From: Nocardioides psychrotolerans
GTDB taxonomy: Bacteria; Actinomycetota; Actinomycetes; Propionibacteriales; Nocardioidaceae
Direction: 5' to 3'
Assembly (NCBI RefSeq): GCF_900113685.1
Contig: NZ_FOQG01000011.1
Span: 62,001 to 126,000 of the forward strand
Length of the DNA stretch: 64,000 nt
Shown: positions 37,453-49,893 of the stretch, piece after piece
How the letters are laid out: each line of letters begins with the position of its first letter
How positions within the stretch are numbered: position 1 is the first letter of the stretch
Made by a program: the position numbers and the translations under genes
The notes under the pieces: model-generated
What the model was told of the DNA's origin: nothing
The model's input: only the letters and a program-made list of their open reading frames with translations
Databases searched by the model: none

Positions 37453-38691
37453 ATGCGAGCCTGGAGTGCCCCGGAGATCCCGAGCCTGACCGTGAAGGGA
37501 CCCGCCGTGGCTCTCCACGACACGGCGACCGGCGCGGCCGTCACGACCACCCCCGACGGAGCCGCGCGGCTCTACGTCTGCGGCATCACGCCCTACGACG
37601 CCACCCACATGGGCCACGCCGCGACGTACGTCGCCTTCGACCTGCTCAACCGTGCCTGGCGCAACGCCGGGCACGACGTCACCTTCGTGGAGAACGTGAC
37701 CGACGTCGACGACCCGCTCCTGGAGCGCGCGACCAAGGTCAACGTCGGCTGGGTGGAGCTCGCCGAGCGCGAGACCGAGCTGTTCCGCCACGACATGACC
37801 GCGTTGCGGGTGATCCCGCCCGACCACTACATCGGTGCGGTCGAGTCGATCCCGATCGCGATCGAGCTCATTGAGGTCCTCGAGGCCGCGGGGGCGACGT
37901 ACACGGTCGACACGGACGTCTACTTCTCCGTCACCGCGGACCCGGCGTTCGGCCAGGAGTGCGGCTACGACCGCGAGACGATGCTGACGCTCTTCAGGGA
38001 GCGCGGCGGCGACCCGGAGCGCCCCGGGAAGCGGGACCCGCTCGACTGCGTCGTGTGGCGCGGCGAGCGCGAGGGCGAGCCCAGCTGGGACAGCCCCTAC
38101 GGCCCCGGGCGCCCGGGCTGGCACATCGAGTGCTCCGCGATCGCGATGCGCCACCTCGGTGGCAACTTCGACGTCCAGGCCGGCGGGTCCGACCTGGTCT
38201 TCCCCCACCACGAGATGTGTGCCGGCCACGCGCAGGTGGCGGTGCCCGGCACCCCCTTCGCGCAGGTCTACTCCCATGCCGGGATGGTGGCCTACGACGG
38301 CGAGAAGATGTCGAAGTCGCTGGGCAACCTGGTCTTCGTCTCGGCGCTGCGCAACTCAGACGTCGACCCGATGGGCATCCGGCTGGCGTTGCTGCGCCAC
38401 CACTACCGCTCCGACTGGGAGTGGACCGACGCCGAGCTCTGGGACTCCGTCGACACGATCGCGACCTGGCGCAAGGCGATCTCGCTCGGCGCCGGTGCGC
38501 CGGCCGGACCGGTCGTCCAGGAGGTCCTCGCCGCCATGGCGCACGACCTCGACGCCCCTCGCGCCACCGCAGCCGTCGACGCGTGGGTGGCCGCGACCCT
38601 CGGCACCGACGGCCTGGCCGACACCAGCGACCGCGACGCTGCGGTCCAGGTGCTCGCCGTCATCGACGCGTCGCTCGGCCTCTCGCTCTGA
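37453..38691 (+). CDS. mshC: Mycothiol ligase MshC (cysteine:GlcN-Ins ligase)
   Basis: Joins cysteine to 1D-myo-inositol 2-amino-2-deoxy-alpha-D-glucopyranoside with ATP, the third enzymatic step of mycothiol synthesis. The 412-residue protein is a cysteinyl-tRNA-synthetase paralogue: [15 protein letters not shown] (HIGH-type signature plus Zn-binding Cys), [32 protein letters not shown] (Zn ligands) and EKMSKSLGN (KMSKS near 284-288). It lacks the anticodon-binding C-terminal domain, as expected for MshC. The N-terminus [12 protein letters not shown] is diagnostic. TAGGCT lies 7 nt before ATG (leaderless). Confidence 0.94.
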   Translation: MRAWSAPEIPSLTVKGPAVALHDTATGAAVTTTPDGAARLYVCGITPYDATHMGHAATYVAFDLLNRAWRNAGHDVTFVENVTDVDDPLLERATKVNVGWVELAERETELFRHDMTALRVIPPDHYIGAVESIPIAIELIEVLEAAGATYTVDTDVYFSVTADPAFGQECGYDRETMLTLFRERGGDPERPGKRDPLDCVVWRGEREGEPSWDSPYGPGRPGWHIECSAIAMRHLGGNFDVQAGGSDLVFPHHEMCAGHAQVAVPGTPFAQVYSHAGMVAYDGEKMSKSLGNLVFVSALRNSDVDPMGIRLALLRHHYRSDWEWTDAELWDSVDTIATWRKAISLGAGAPAGPVVQEVLAAMAHDLDAPRATAAVDAWVAATLGTDGLADTSDRDAAVQVLAVIDASLGLSL

Positions 38692-38717
38692 GGGACGCCA
38701 CCCGGTGACCGGCTCGC

Positions 38718-38743
38718 CAGTCAGGAGGGCCAGTCAGGAGGGC
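38718..38743. repeat. 13-bp direct tandem duplication
   Basis: CAGTCAGGAGGGC occurs twice in direct succession, with a third diverged copy running into the end of the PAC2 gene. It lies in the 56-bp gap between convergent mshC and PAC2 genes. No function is evident; it is a likely replication-slippage product. Confidence 0.75.
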
Positions 38744-38747
38744 CCGG

Positions 38748-39608
38748 TCAGGAAGGTCCGGGATCCTCGTCGGAGCGCCGCTTGAGGTAGCGCTCGAACT
38801 CGCGGGCGATCGCCTCGCCGGACGCCTCGGGCAGGTCGGCGGTGTCGCGGGTCTCCTCAAGGCTGCGCACGTAGTCGGCGATGTCCTCGTCCTCCTCGGC
38901 GAGCTCGTCGACACCGCGCTCCCAGGCGCGGGCGTCCTCGGCGAGGTCACCGAGCGGGATGCTGACTTCGAGCAGGTCCTCGAGCTGGCCGATCAGCGCC
39001 AGGGTGGCCTTGGGGCACGGCGGCTGCGCGACGTAGTGGGGGACGGCGGCCCAGTAGGACACCGCTGGCACGTCGAGCTTCACGCAGGCGTCCTGGAAGA
39101 CACCGACGATGCCGGTCGGGCCCTCGTAGGTCGACTGCTCCAGCTTCAACCGGTCCACCAGCTCGGGCTCGGTCGCGGTGCCCGTCACCGGGATCGGTCG
39201 CGTGTGGGGGGTGTCGGCCAGGAGCGCACCCAGCGTCACCACGAGCTCGCCGCCCAGCTCGTCGACGGCCGCGAGCAGCTCGGCGCAGAACTGACGCCAC
39301 CGCATCGATGGCTCGATGCCGCGGATCAGGATGACGTCGCGGTCCAGGTCCGGGGGAGAGGCGATCGCGATCTGGGTGCTGGGCCAGGTGAGTCGGCGGT
39401 AGCCGTTCTCGTCGGTGCCCACGACGGGTCGGTTGACCTGGAAGTCGTAGAAGTCCTCGGGGTCCACGGCCCCGACGACGCGTGCGTTCCACACGTCCAT
39501 CAGGTGGTCGACGACCCCGGATGCGGCGTCGGCGGCGTCGTTCCAGCCTTCGAACGCCGCGATCACCAGGGGATCCACCAGGTCGGGCGCGTCCTCGATC
39601 TCGATCAC
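38748..39608 (-). CDS. PAC2 family protein (proteasome assembly chaperone-like fold)
   Basis: A 286-residue member of the PAC2 family, conserved next to metH/mshC in actinobacteria. [18 protein letters not shown] (about 19-36), the DFQVNRP region, [15 protein letters not shown] and [12 protein letters not shown] are family hallmarks; the C-terminal 60 residues are acidic and helical. Eukaryotic PAC2 assists proteasome assembly and archaeal homologues bind proteasome parts; for bacteria the role is unknown, though this genome encodes a 20S proteasome 16 kb away. GTG 39608 with TAGGCT 6 nt upstream. Confidence 0.87.
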   Translation of the reverse strand: MIEIEDAPDLVDPLVIAAFEGWNDAADAASGVVDHLMDVWNARVVGAVDPEDFYDFQVNRPVVGTDENGYRRLTWPSTQIAIASPPDLDRDVILIRGIEPSMRWRQFCAELLAAVDELGGELVVTLGALLADTPHTRPIPVTGTATEPELVDRLKLEQSTYEGPTGIVGVFQDACVKLDVPAVSYWAAVPHYVAQPPCPKATLALIGQLEDLLEVSIPLGDLAEDARAWERGVDELAEEDEDIADYVRSLEETRDTADLPEASGEAIAREFERYLKRRSDEDPGPS

Positions 39609-39703
39609 CCGGGAAGCCTAGTCGGGCTGTCACGGACGGGAGTCGACGACCGCCGAGGATTTCACCCGGCGATTCGCCCGGTGTCACCATTCGGGAAACA
39701 AGT

Positions 39704-39721
39704 CCACGTCCTGGGACGTGG
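39704..39721. promoter_or_regulatory. Palindromic operator upstream of metH
   Basis: CCACGTCCTGGGACGTGG is a perfect 8-2-8 palindrome 4 nt upstream of a TACGCT -10 hexamer (39726-39731), i.e. within the spacer of the likely metH promoter, 58 nt before the TTG start. A second imperfect palindrome lies at about 39663-39682. Placement suggests repression of metH by a dimeric regulator; the regulator is unknown. Confidence 0.55.
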
Positions 39722-39779
39722 TTCCTACGCTGGAGGGCCGGCGGCCACAGCGGCGCCGGACCGTCCGAAAGGAGTCCCG

Positions 39780-43517
<3,738 letters not shown>

Positions 43518-44186
43518 GTGAGCCTGACCGTTCCTGCCGTCGCTCCCGCCGCGGTCCTGTGGGACATGGACGGGACCCTGGTCGACACCGAGCCCTACTG
43601 GATCGAGACCGAGTTCGAGCTCGCGGCGACCTACGGCGGCACCTGGACCCAGGAGCACGCCCTCGCCCTGGTCGGCAACGACCTGCTCACCTCCGGTCGC
43701 TACATCCGCGAGCACATGGGGATCGCGCTGAAGCCCGAGAAGATCGTCGATCTCCTCCTTGACGGTGTGGTCGCCAAGGTCGAGCAGCACGTGCCGTGGT
43801 GCCCCGGCGCCCGGGAGCTGCTGCTCACGCTGCATGCTGCGGGTGTGCCTCTCGCGCTGGTGACGATGTCCTACGAGCGTTTCGTGGCCCCGATCCTGCT
43901 CGAGCTCCCGCCGTCGACGTTCTCCGTGGTGGTCACCGGTGACCAGGTCACCCACGGCAAGCCGCACCCGGAGCCCTACCTCACCGCAGCGGCTGCCTTG
44001 GGCGTCGACCCGGGGGACTGCGTCGCGATCGAGGACTCCAACACCGGCACGACCTCCGCCGAAGCCGCCGGCTGCCAGGTCCTGGTGGTGCCCAACCACG
44101 TGCCTGTGGCTCCCGGCGTGCGCCGTCACGTCCGCGCCGACCTCACCGAGGTCACCCTCGCCGACCTCGGAAGCCTCGTGTCCTGA
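43518..44186 (+). CDS. HAD-family phosphatase
   Basis: A 222-residue haloacid-dehalogenase-type hydrolase. Motif I is LWDMDGTLVDTEPYWIE (nucleophile Asp and acid/base Asp), motif II LALVTMSYERF, motif III KPHPEPYLTAAAALG (Lys) and motif IV CVAIEDSNTGTTSAEAAG. A helical cap between motifs I and II places it with beta-phosphoglucomutase/sugar-phosphatase-like members. GTG directly follows the metH stop, so it is cotranscribed and probably coupled. The same metH-HAD order occurs in other actinobacteria; the substrate is unknown. Confidence 0.9.
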   Translation: MSLTVPAVAPAAVLWDMDGTLVDTEPYWIETEFELAATYGGTWTQEHALALVGNDLLTSGRYIREHMGIALKPEKIVDLLLDGVVAKVEQHVPWCPGARELLLTLHAAGVPLALVTMSYERFVAPILLELPPSTFSVVVTGDQVTHGKPHPEPYLTAAAALGVDPGDCVAIEDSNTGTTSAEAAGCQVLVVPNHVPVAPGVRRHVRADLTEVTLADLGSLVS

Positions 44187-44195
44187 CCTGTCCAA

Positions 44196-44219
44196 GACCG
44201 CGCTCATGACCGCGCTCAT
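44196..44219. repeat. 12-bp tandem duplication
   Basis: GACCGCGCTCAT occurs twice in tandem just after the HAD gene stop, at the border where base composition falls. It could be a slippage product or mark an insertion boundary; no target-site duplication was found on the other side. Confidence 0.7.
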
Positions 44220-44351
44220 GACCCGGATGGGGGACGCGGGCTGGTCATGGTCCTAGTACTCCTGGACAATGTCGCTTGAGCCTTCCCTGCGTCACACTAA
44301 GCGCACTCCGGGGATCGCGTCCTCGCGAGATCCCAGTAGGAGTAAGTCACC

Positions 44352-44744
44352 ATGTCGCCCCGGTCCACCCTCGTCGTCATGCTCAGCTTCGTGCTGGGTG
44401 TAGCGGCCCTCGTCACTGCTCCTTTCGCAGCGGCGAGAGACGACGACGGTGTGGACCGGGAGACATGTTCAGTCTCGAGCAGCACCCGGTTGCGGGTCGA
44501 CTCTGACGGTGATGGCCGCCTTGTCGTCATCGGAGTCGTTTGGAGTGATGACGAGGACGTGTGGGAGTGGCGCATGCTTCATGATGGTGAGTTCTCAGCG
44601 CGTGGCGAGACTCGTGCCAAGGATGCCGATCGATCACTCCGGATCAGGCGCCTCATGATCGATTTTACTGGAAGTGACGTTGTCGTCTTTCGCGCTGAGA
44701 ACATGCGCACGCGCGAAGTATGCCGAGTGGACGTCGTCACCTGA
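44352..44744 (+). CDS. Small secreted protein of unknown function
   Basis: A 130-residue protein with a signal peptide (SPRSTLVVMLSFVLGVAALV, probable cleavage after AAA near residue 28). The mature domain of about 100 residues is charged, with two cysteines (in RETCSVSSS and REVCRVDVV) that could form a disulfide tying the termini together. No family recognised. ATG with TAGGAG upstream. The last 25 nt overlap the sensor kinase gene, so it may be a periplasmic/cell-wall ligand or modulator of that kinase. Codon choice is visibly less GC-biased than in the flanking genes. Confidence 0.65.
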   Translation: MSPRSTLVVMLSFVLGVAALVTAPFAAARDDDGVDRETCSVSSSTRLRVDSDGDGRLVVIGVVWSDDEDVWEWRMLHDGEFSARGETRAKDADRSLRIRRLMIDFTGSDVVVFRAENMRTREVCRVDVVT

Positions 44745-46045
44745 TCCGCTCATTGGTCAAGAGCCCCATCGCGCGGTTCCTTGCCATCGGTTTCGTGACG
44801 CTGGTCATCCTGACCCTCGGGACGAACATCTTGGCAACTCAAGCGGCGAATCGCGAGGCGTTGGCTGAGGCCCAGACCATCAACGAGGTGCTCGCCACCT
44901 CCGTAGTCAACCCTGCGCTGCCGTCCGGCATGGCGATGGGTCTGGTCAAGGGCAACGCCGGTTCACTCGACCGGTTCGACCGCATCATTGCCGGCCGCCT
45001 CGACCTCGACTCGCTCAAGCGCACATACATCTGGTCCGAGCAGGGAGTGGTCGTCTACTCGGACCGCACTGAGCTCATCGGTCGCGACTTTGGCCTGACG
45101 CCCGAGCAACAACGTGTTTTCGATGAGGGTGGCACAGGGCAACTTGTGGAGGGCGACCCCTCTACAACTGCTCCGGCTCTCACTGCGGGCACGGACAACA
45201 TCGTGCAGATCTTTACCCGCATCGAGGCGCCGAACGGCACCAAGCTGCTCTTCGAGGGGTACTACTCGCTAGACGGGATCGAGCAACGGCGCCAACAGAT
45301 CTACGAACCCTTCAACTTCATCACGGTAGGTGCACTCGTCCTGCTCCTCCTGCTCGTCGCACCCATCTTGGTAGTGCTCACGCGGCAGGTGAAAGTCGCT
45401 GCTTTCGAGCGCGAGAGACTGCTCCGCGGAGGACTGGAAGCGTCTGACGCAGAGCGCCGACGTATTGCCCGTGACCTGCACGACGGTGTGGTCCAGGACC
45501 TGGCCGGGACGTCGTTCTCGATCGCTGCTGCCGCCCGTGAACCCGACCTCTCACCTAACGTGAAGACATCCTTGATGTCCGCGAACCAGGCAATCCGAGA
45601 CACCTTGAAGTCCCTGCGCGCCTTGCTCGCGGAGATCCACCCCCCGGAGATCCACGCCGACAGACTGGCGGCGGCGCTCGCCGACCTGACGGCTCCCGCG
45701 AGTGCGCTCGGGATCCAGGCATCCATCAGCGTCGAGGGAGCCGAGACCGCGACCGACCAACAGGCCGCACTCGTGTGGCGGGTCGCCCAGGAGGCCGTGC
45801 GCAACGCGTTGCGCCACGCCCAGGCGTCGACCATCGCCGTGACCGTCCGGAGCGACGGCAAGGTGCTGGTGCTCGAGGTCGTCGATGACGGCATCGGCTT
45901 CGCTGCCGACGCCGCACCTGCCTCGGACCGCTACGGTCTCAGGGGCATGACCAGCCTGGTCAAGGACAGTGGGGGGAGGCTCCGGGTGGATTCGGCAGCA
46001 GGCGAGGGGACCGCCGTACGGCTCGAGGTGGCCGTCGATGAGTGA
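44720..46045 (+). CDS. Membrane sensor histidine kinase (NarL-system type)
   Basis: A 441-residue kinase. Transmembrane helix 1 (about 20-40) and helix 2 (about 200-222) bracket an extracytoplasmic sensor of about 160 residues (SLKRTYIWSEQGVVVYSDRT, IEAPNGTKLLFEGYYS) with Cache-like character. The HisKA_3 dimerisation domain has EASDAERRRIARDLHDGVVQ with phospho-His near 253, followed by a HATPase with NALRHA and DDGIGF, RYGLRGM boxes. It overlaps the secreted-protein gene by 25 nt and the response regulator by 8 nt. The 5' half is lower in GC than the 3' half, suggesting an acquired or fast-evolving sensor. Confidence 0.88.
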   Translation: MPSGRRHLIRSLVKSPIARFLAIGFVTLVILTLGTNILATQAANREALAEAQTINEVLATSVVNPALPSGMAMGLVKGNAGSLDRFDRIIAGRLDLDSLKRTYIWSEQGVVVYSDRTELIGRDFGLTPEQQRVFDEGGTGQLVEGDPSTTAPALTAGTDNIVQIFTRIEAPNGTKLLFEGYYSLDGIEQRRQQIYEPFNFITVGALVLLLLLVAPILVVLTRQVKVAAFERERLLRGGLEASDAERRRIARDLHDGVVQDLAGTSFSIAAAAREPDLSPNVKTSLMSANQAIRDTLKSLRALLAEIHPPEIHADRLAAALADLTAPASALGIQASISVEGAETATDQQAALVWRVAQEAVRNALRHAQASTIAVTVRSDGKVLVLEVVDDGIGFAADAAPASDRYGLRGMTSLVKDSGGRLRVDSAAGEGTAVRLEVAVDE

Positions 46046-46667
46046 CCCCGCCACCCCCATCCGTGTCGTCCTGGTCGACGACCACGCCGTGATCCGGCTC
46101 GGGATGGGCCAGCTGCTGGCCGCCACGGACGACATGGTGGTCGTGGGGGAGGCTGGTGACGGCGCCGAGGCCATCGCGGTGGTCGAGCGCACACGGCCCG
46201 ACGTGGTCCTCATGGACCTGCAGATGCCCGGGATGGACGGGGTGAAGGCGACGCGTCACATCGTGAGCGCCAAGCTCGCCGACGTCCTGGTGCTGACCTC
46301 CTTCTCCGACAGCGAACGCATCTTCGGTGCCCTCGACGCCGGTGCGGTGGGCTACCTGCTCAAGGACGCCGACCCCGACGACGTCCTCAACGGCATCCGC
46401 GCGGTGAGCCGCGGGGAGTCCCCGATCCACCCCCGCGCCGCCCGTGCCCTGATCGGCACGAGGGCCGGCTCCGCCAACGTGCAGCTCACCGGTCGCGAGT
46501 CCGAGGTGCTCGGCCTGGTCAAGGAGGGCCTGGCCAACAAGCAGATCGCCCGCCGTCTCGGCATCAGCGAGCGCACCGTCAAGGCCCACCTGACCTCGGC
46601 GTTCGCCCGGATCGGCGTGAGTGACCGCACCCAGGCCGCCTTGTGGGTCGAGCGCAACGGCCTCTGA
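46038..46667 (+). CDS. NarL/FixJ-type response regulator
   Basis: A 209-residue DNA-binding regulator. The receiver domain (8-125) has VVLVDDHAVIR, phosphoacceptor Asp60 in VVLMDLQMPG, and the conserved Thr/Lys in VLTSFSD and YLLKDADP. The LuxR-type HTH (about 145-205) shows LTGRESEVLGLVKEGLANKQI and ISERTVKAHLTSAFARI. It is the obvious partner of the overlapping kinase gene. Target sites were not identified; the secreted-protein gene upstream is the natural first candidate. It converges with the RecB-like gene, 12 nt apart. Confidence 0.92.
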   Translation: MSDPATPIRVVLVDDHAVIRLGMGQLLAATDDMVVVGEAGDGAEAIAVVERTRPDVVLMDLQMPGMDGVKATRHIVSAKLADVLVLTSFSDSERIFGALDAGAVGYLLKDADPDDVLNGIRAVSRGESPIHPRAARALIGTRAGSANVQLTGRESEVLGLVKEGLANKQIARRLGISERTVKAHLTSAFARIGVSDRTQAALWVERNGL

Positions 46668-46679
46668 CGGCTGGTGACC

Positions 46680-47618
46680 TCACGGGTCTGGCGCACCGTG
46701 CGGTGGGTGAGCGATCCTCAGGTCCTGCACCACCGGCAGCGGCGGCGGGGTGCCACCCCATGCGGGACAGAGCGCCCGGTGCGCACACCAGTCGCACAGC
46801 CGGCTGCGTCGGGGGCGCCAGTCGCCGGACTCGCGGGCCAGTCCGATCGCCGCCCAGATGGCCTCGATCTTGCGCTCCGTGGCGAGCAGGTCCTGCTCGT
46901 CGGGGACGTAGCGCAGGATCTCGCCGTTGCCGAGGTAGACCAGCTGCAGCATCGCGGGCACCACGCCCCGGGTGCGCCAGAGGACCAGCGCGTAGAACTT
47001 CATCTGGAACAGCGCCTTGCCCTCGAAGCCCTCGGCAGGGGAGCGACCGGTCTTGTAGTCCACGACCCGGATGGCGCCGTCCGGGGCGACGTCGATGCGG
47101 TCGACGAAGCCGCGGAGCAGGAGCCGGGAGTCGAGCAGCGCCTCGACGTAGAGCTCGCGCTCGGCCGGCTCGAGGCGCTGCGGGTCCTCGAGCCCGAAGT
47201 AGCGGTCGATCACCGTCCGGCACGACGCCAGCCACGACACCACGTCCGGCCCCTCGGTCCCGAACATCTCCGCCACGCCGGGCTCGGCCTCGAGGAGCGC
47301 GTCCCAGGCCGGCATCAGCAGGTCGCGGGCCCGCGCCGGCGTGCGGTCGAGGGCCGGCAGGTCGAAGAGGTTCTCCAGGACCTTGTGCACCACCGTGCCC
47401 CTGACCGCGTCGGGCGAGGGAGGCTCGGGCAGGCGGTCGATCGTGCGGAAGCGGTAGAGCAGTGGGCAGGTCAGGAAGTCTCCGGCCCGGCTGGGGGACA
47501 GAGCGCCGAGCACCGCGACACCGTCGACCGGGGTGGAGACGCGCTCGGCGGGGGAGGAGCGCGGCTCCACCCCGGCCACCGGACCCGGGCCTGAGCCTGA
47601 GCCATCGGTCTCACTCAT
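46680..47618 (-). CDS. RecB-like PD-(D/E)XK nuclease with Fe-S cysteines
   Basis: A 312-residue Cas4/AddB-like nuclease. LSPSRAGDFLTCPLLYRFRTIDRLPEP opens the domain with the first Fe-S cysteine, RGTVVHKVLENLF follows, the catalytic core is GFVDRIDV...IRVVDYKTG (Asp, Asp-x-Lys), and LCDWCAHRALCPAW supplies the remaining three cysteines of a 4Fe-4S cluster. Such single-domain RecB-family proteins are conserved beside trmI and mpa in actinobacteria; the DNA substrate is unknown. ATG with a purine-rich GAGGCGAGG just upstream and TAGGCT further up. No cas genes accompany it. Confidence 0.88.
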   Translation of the reverse strand: MSETDGSGSGPGPVAGVEPRSSPAERVSTPVDGVAVLGALSPSRAGDFLTCPLLYRFRTIDRLPEPPSPDAVRGTVVHKVLENLFDLPALDRTPARARDLLMPAWDALLEAEPGVAEMFGTEGPDVVSWLASCRTVIDRYFGLEDPQRLEPAERELYVEALLDSRLLLRGFVDRIDVAPDGAIRVVDYKTGRSPAEGFEGKALFQMKFYALVLWRTRGVVPAMLQLVYLGNGEILRYVPDEQDLLATERKIEAIWAAIGLARESGDWRPRRSRLCDWCAHRALCPAWGGTPPPLPVVQDLRIAHPPHGAPDP

Positions 47619-47706
47619 CCTCGCCTCACGTCGGCGAGCCTAGGGGAGGGCGCCGACAAGCAGGTGCGACCAGGCCCGGCGGGGTCCGGTCGGCTAGATT
47701 CGACAC

Positions 47707-48840
47707 GTGTCCGAGCCTGCGCAACGCCGAGAGCCCCGTCCCGCGGGGACCTTCAAGCTCGGCACCATCGCGGGCAGCGACGTGCTCGTCTCGTCCTCGT
47801 GGTTCCTCATCGCCGCGCTCATCGCCTTCCTGATGGCTCCACGCGTGGAGCAGGTCCAGCCGGGCCTCGGGCCGTGGAAGTACGTCGCCGGGCTGACCTT
47901 CGCGGTCGTCCTCTACGGCTCGGTGCTCCTGCACGAGGCATCCCACGCGGTCGTCGCCCGGCGCTACGGGTTCCAGGTCACCTCGATCACCCTGCACTTC
48001 CTCGGCGGGATGACCGCCATCCAGGGGGAGTCGCGCACCCCGCGCCAGGAGTTCTGGATCGCGGTGGTGGGGCCCCTCACGTCGATCGCCGTGGGCCTGG
48101 CGGCCCTGGGGCTCTGGTTCATCACCCCCGACGGACTGCTGCTCATGGCGGTCGAGGGACTGGCCGGGGCCAACCTGCTGGTCGGCGTGCTCAACCTCGT
48201 CCCAGGGCTGCCCCTCGACGGCGGACGGGTGCTGAAGTCCGCGGTCTGGCGGGTCACCGGCGACGTCCACCGCGGCACGATCGCGGCGGCGTGGGGCGGA
48301 CGCGTGACGGCGTTCGTCGTCCTGCTCTGGCCGCTGGTCCAGGAGCAGGTCTTCGGACGGCCACCCGACATCTTCGACTTCGTGCTCTCGTTCGTGATCG
48401 CCACGTTCTTGTGGGCAGGCGCCACCCAGGCCATGACGTCTGCCCGGGTGCGTTCGCGCCTCCCGTTGCTGCGGGCCCGCGACCTCGCGCGGCGTACTCT
48501 CTCGGTCCCCGGCGACCTGCCCCTTGCCGAGGCCGTACGACGAGCCCAGGTCGCCGAGGCCGGCAGCATCGTGACGGTCACCGGCAGCGGGAAGCCTGTC
48601 GGCGTCGTCAATGAGGCGGCGCTGCTCGCGACCCCCGAGGAGCGCCGTCCCTGGGTCGCCGTGTCCACCGTGGCACGCACCCTCGAGGACGGACTCAGCA
48701 TCCCGGTGGGACTCTCGGGCGAGGAGCTGATCCAGGCCATCCAGCGAGCGCCCGCCGCCGAGTACGTCCTCGTCGAGGAGGACGGCACGGTCTACGGCGT
48801 GCTCGCGACCGCCGACGTCGACCGAGCGGTGCGGCTCTAG
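47707..48840 (+). CDS. Site-2-protease (M50) with CBS domains
   Basis: A 377-residue intramembrane metalloprotease. LLHEASHAVVARRYG (75-89) holds the HExxH Zn motif, and LNLVPGLPLDGGRVLKS (about 164-180) the third ligand Asp in transmembrane helix 4. About six transmembrane helices are followed by a CBS pair (260-377; VTGSGKPVGVVNEAALLAT, YVLVEEDGTVYGVLATADVDRAV). CBS-containing M50 proteins probably couple proteolysis to nucleotide levels. GTG with TAGATT 6 nt upstream (leaderless). It lacks PDZ domains, so it is not the Rip1/RseP type. Confidence 0.9.
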   Translation: MSEPAQRREPRPAGTFKLGTIAGSDVLVSSSWFLIAALIAFLMAPRVEQVQPGLGPWKYVAGLTFAVVLYGSVLLHEASHAVVARRYGFQVTSITLHFLGGMTAIQGESRTPRQEFWIAVVGPLTSIAVGLAALGLWFITPDGLLLMAVEGLAGANLLVGVLNLVPGLPLDGGRVLKSAVWRVTGDVHRGTIAAAWGGRVTAFVVLLWPLVQEQVFGRPPDIFDFVLSFVIATFLWAGATQAMTSARVRSRLPLLRARDLARRTLSVPGDLPLAEAVRRAQVAEAGSIVTVTGSGKPVGVVNEAALLATPEERRPWVAVSTVARTLEDGLSIPVGLSGEELIQAIQRAPAAEYVLVEEDGTVYGVLATADVDRAVRL

Positions 48841-48906
48841 ACGAGCAATTCCAACCGCTGACATCCGGCCCGTCATGCTCCACCGCACGGGCAGTAGGGT
48901 TCCGCG

Positions 48907-49893
48907 GTGTCCTCGACTACTCCAGATCCCGCTCCTGCCGCTGCCGACGTCGCCCCCCAGGCCTGGTCGGGCGTCCACCGTGGCCCTCTCCGGGCGGGGG
49001 AGTGGGTGCGCCTGCTCGACACCAAGGGCCGCAAGCACAACATCTGCCTCGAGGCCGGCAAGAGCTTCCACACCAACCGGGGCGGGATGTCCCACGACGA
49101 CCTGATCGGCCGCGAGGAGGGGTTCACGGTCACCTCGACGTCGGGCGGGCAGTACCTCGTCTTCCGTCCCCTCCTCTCCGAGTTCGTGGTCTCGATGCCG
49201 CGCGGTGCTGCGGTGGTCTACCCCAAGGACGCCGCCCAGATCGTCGCGATGGCCGACATCTTCCCGGGCGCCGACGTGGTCGAGGCCGGGGTCGGCTCCG
49301 GTGCGCTGACCTGCTCGCTGCTGCGTGCCGTCGGCCCGTTCGGGCGCGTGACTTCCTACGAGCGGCGCGAGGAGTTCGCCGACGTCGCCCGCAAGAACGT
49401 CCACCAGTTCTTCGGTGCCCCCGACGGCGAGACGCACCCGGCGTGGTCGCTGGAGCTCGGTGACCTCGCCGAGGAGCTGCCCCGCTCGGGCAAGCGCGCC
49501 GACCGGGTCATCCTCGACATGCTGGCCCCGTGGGAGTGCCTCGAGGCCACCGCCGACGCCCTGCGCCCCGGCGGGATCGTGTGCGCCTACGTCGCCACGA
49601 CCACCCAGCTCTCCCGCTTCATGGAGACCGTCCGGCTCCACGGCGGCTTCACCGAGCCGCAGGCCTGGGAGTCGCTGGTGCGTGACTGGCACGTCGAGGG
49701 CCTCGCCGTGCGCCCTGGGCACAAGATGATCGGGCACACCGCCTTCCTCGTCACCGCGCGCCGCATGGCCCCGGGGGAGAAGGCGCCCCGCAAGACCAGG
49801 CGCCCCGCACCCGGCGCCTATGGCCCCGACTACACCGGTCCGCGGCCCGCCGACGTGCCCGAGGTCGAGGCACCGGAGACACCCGAGTCGTGA
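48907..49893 (+). CDS. trmI: tRNA (adenine-58-N1)-methyltransferase TrmI
   Basis: Methylates A58 in the T-loop of tRNA using SAM, as a tetramer. Of 328 residues, the N-terminal beta domain (ERLRE-like GEWVRLLDTKGRKHNICLEAGKSFHTNRG) is followed by the Rossmann methyltransferase with VVEAGVGSGALTCSLLRAV and RVILDMLAPWECLE (substrate-binding D-x-x-x-PW). The C-terminal 45 residues are Pro-rich and likely flexible. GTG with TAGGGT 6 nt upstream. It is coupled (GTGA) to the amidotransferase gene. Its place just before mpa matches mycobacteria. Confidence 0.93.
   Translation: MSSTTPDPAPAAADVAPQAWSGVHRGPLRAGEWVRLLDTKGRKHNICLEAGKSFHTNRGGMSHDDLIGREEGFTVTSTSGGQYLVFRPLLSEFVVSMPRGAAVVYPKDAAQIVAMADIFPGADVVEAGVGSGALTCSLLRAVGPFGRVTSYERREEFADVARKNVHQFFGAPDGETHPAWSLELGDLAEELPRSGKRADRVILDMLAPWECLEATADALRPGGIVCAYVATTTQLSRFMETVRLHGGFTEPQAWESLVRDWHVEGLAVRPGHKMIGHTAFLVTARRMAPGEKAPRKTRRPAPGAYGPDYTGPRPADVPEVEAPETPES

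Noticed and set aside
39609-39779. Cobalamin or SAM riboswitch in the metH leader
   Set aside because: No B12 box or SAM-aptamer core could be traced by eye, and the likely transcription start leaves only about 40 nt of leader, too short for a B12 aptamer.
44720-46667. DevS/DevR-type hypoxia two-component system
   Set aside because: The kinase has two transmembrane helices and a Cache-like external domain rather than cytosolic GAF haem domains, so it is not the regulator of the 16-25 kb island.
46680-47618. Cas4 / CRISPR-associated nuclease
   Set aside because: Although Cas4-like by motif, there are no cas genes or spacer-repeat arrays in the window; the gene matches the conserved actinobacterial RecB-like protein beside trmI.
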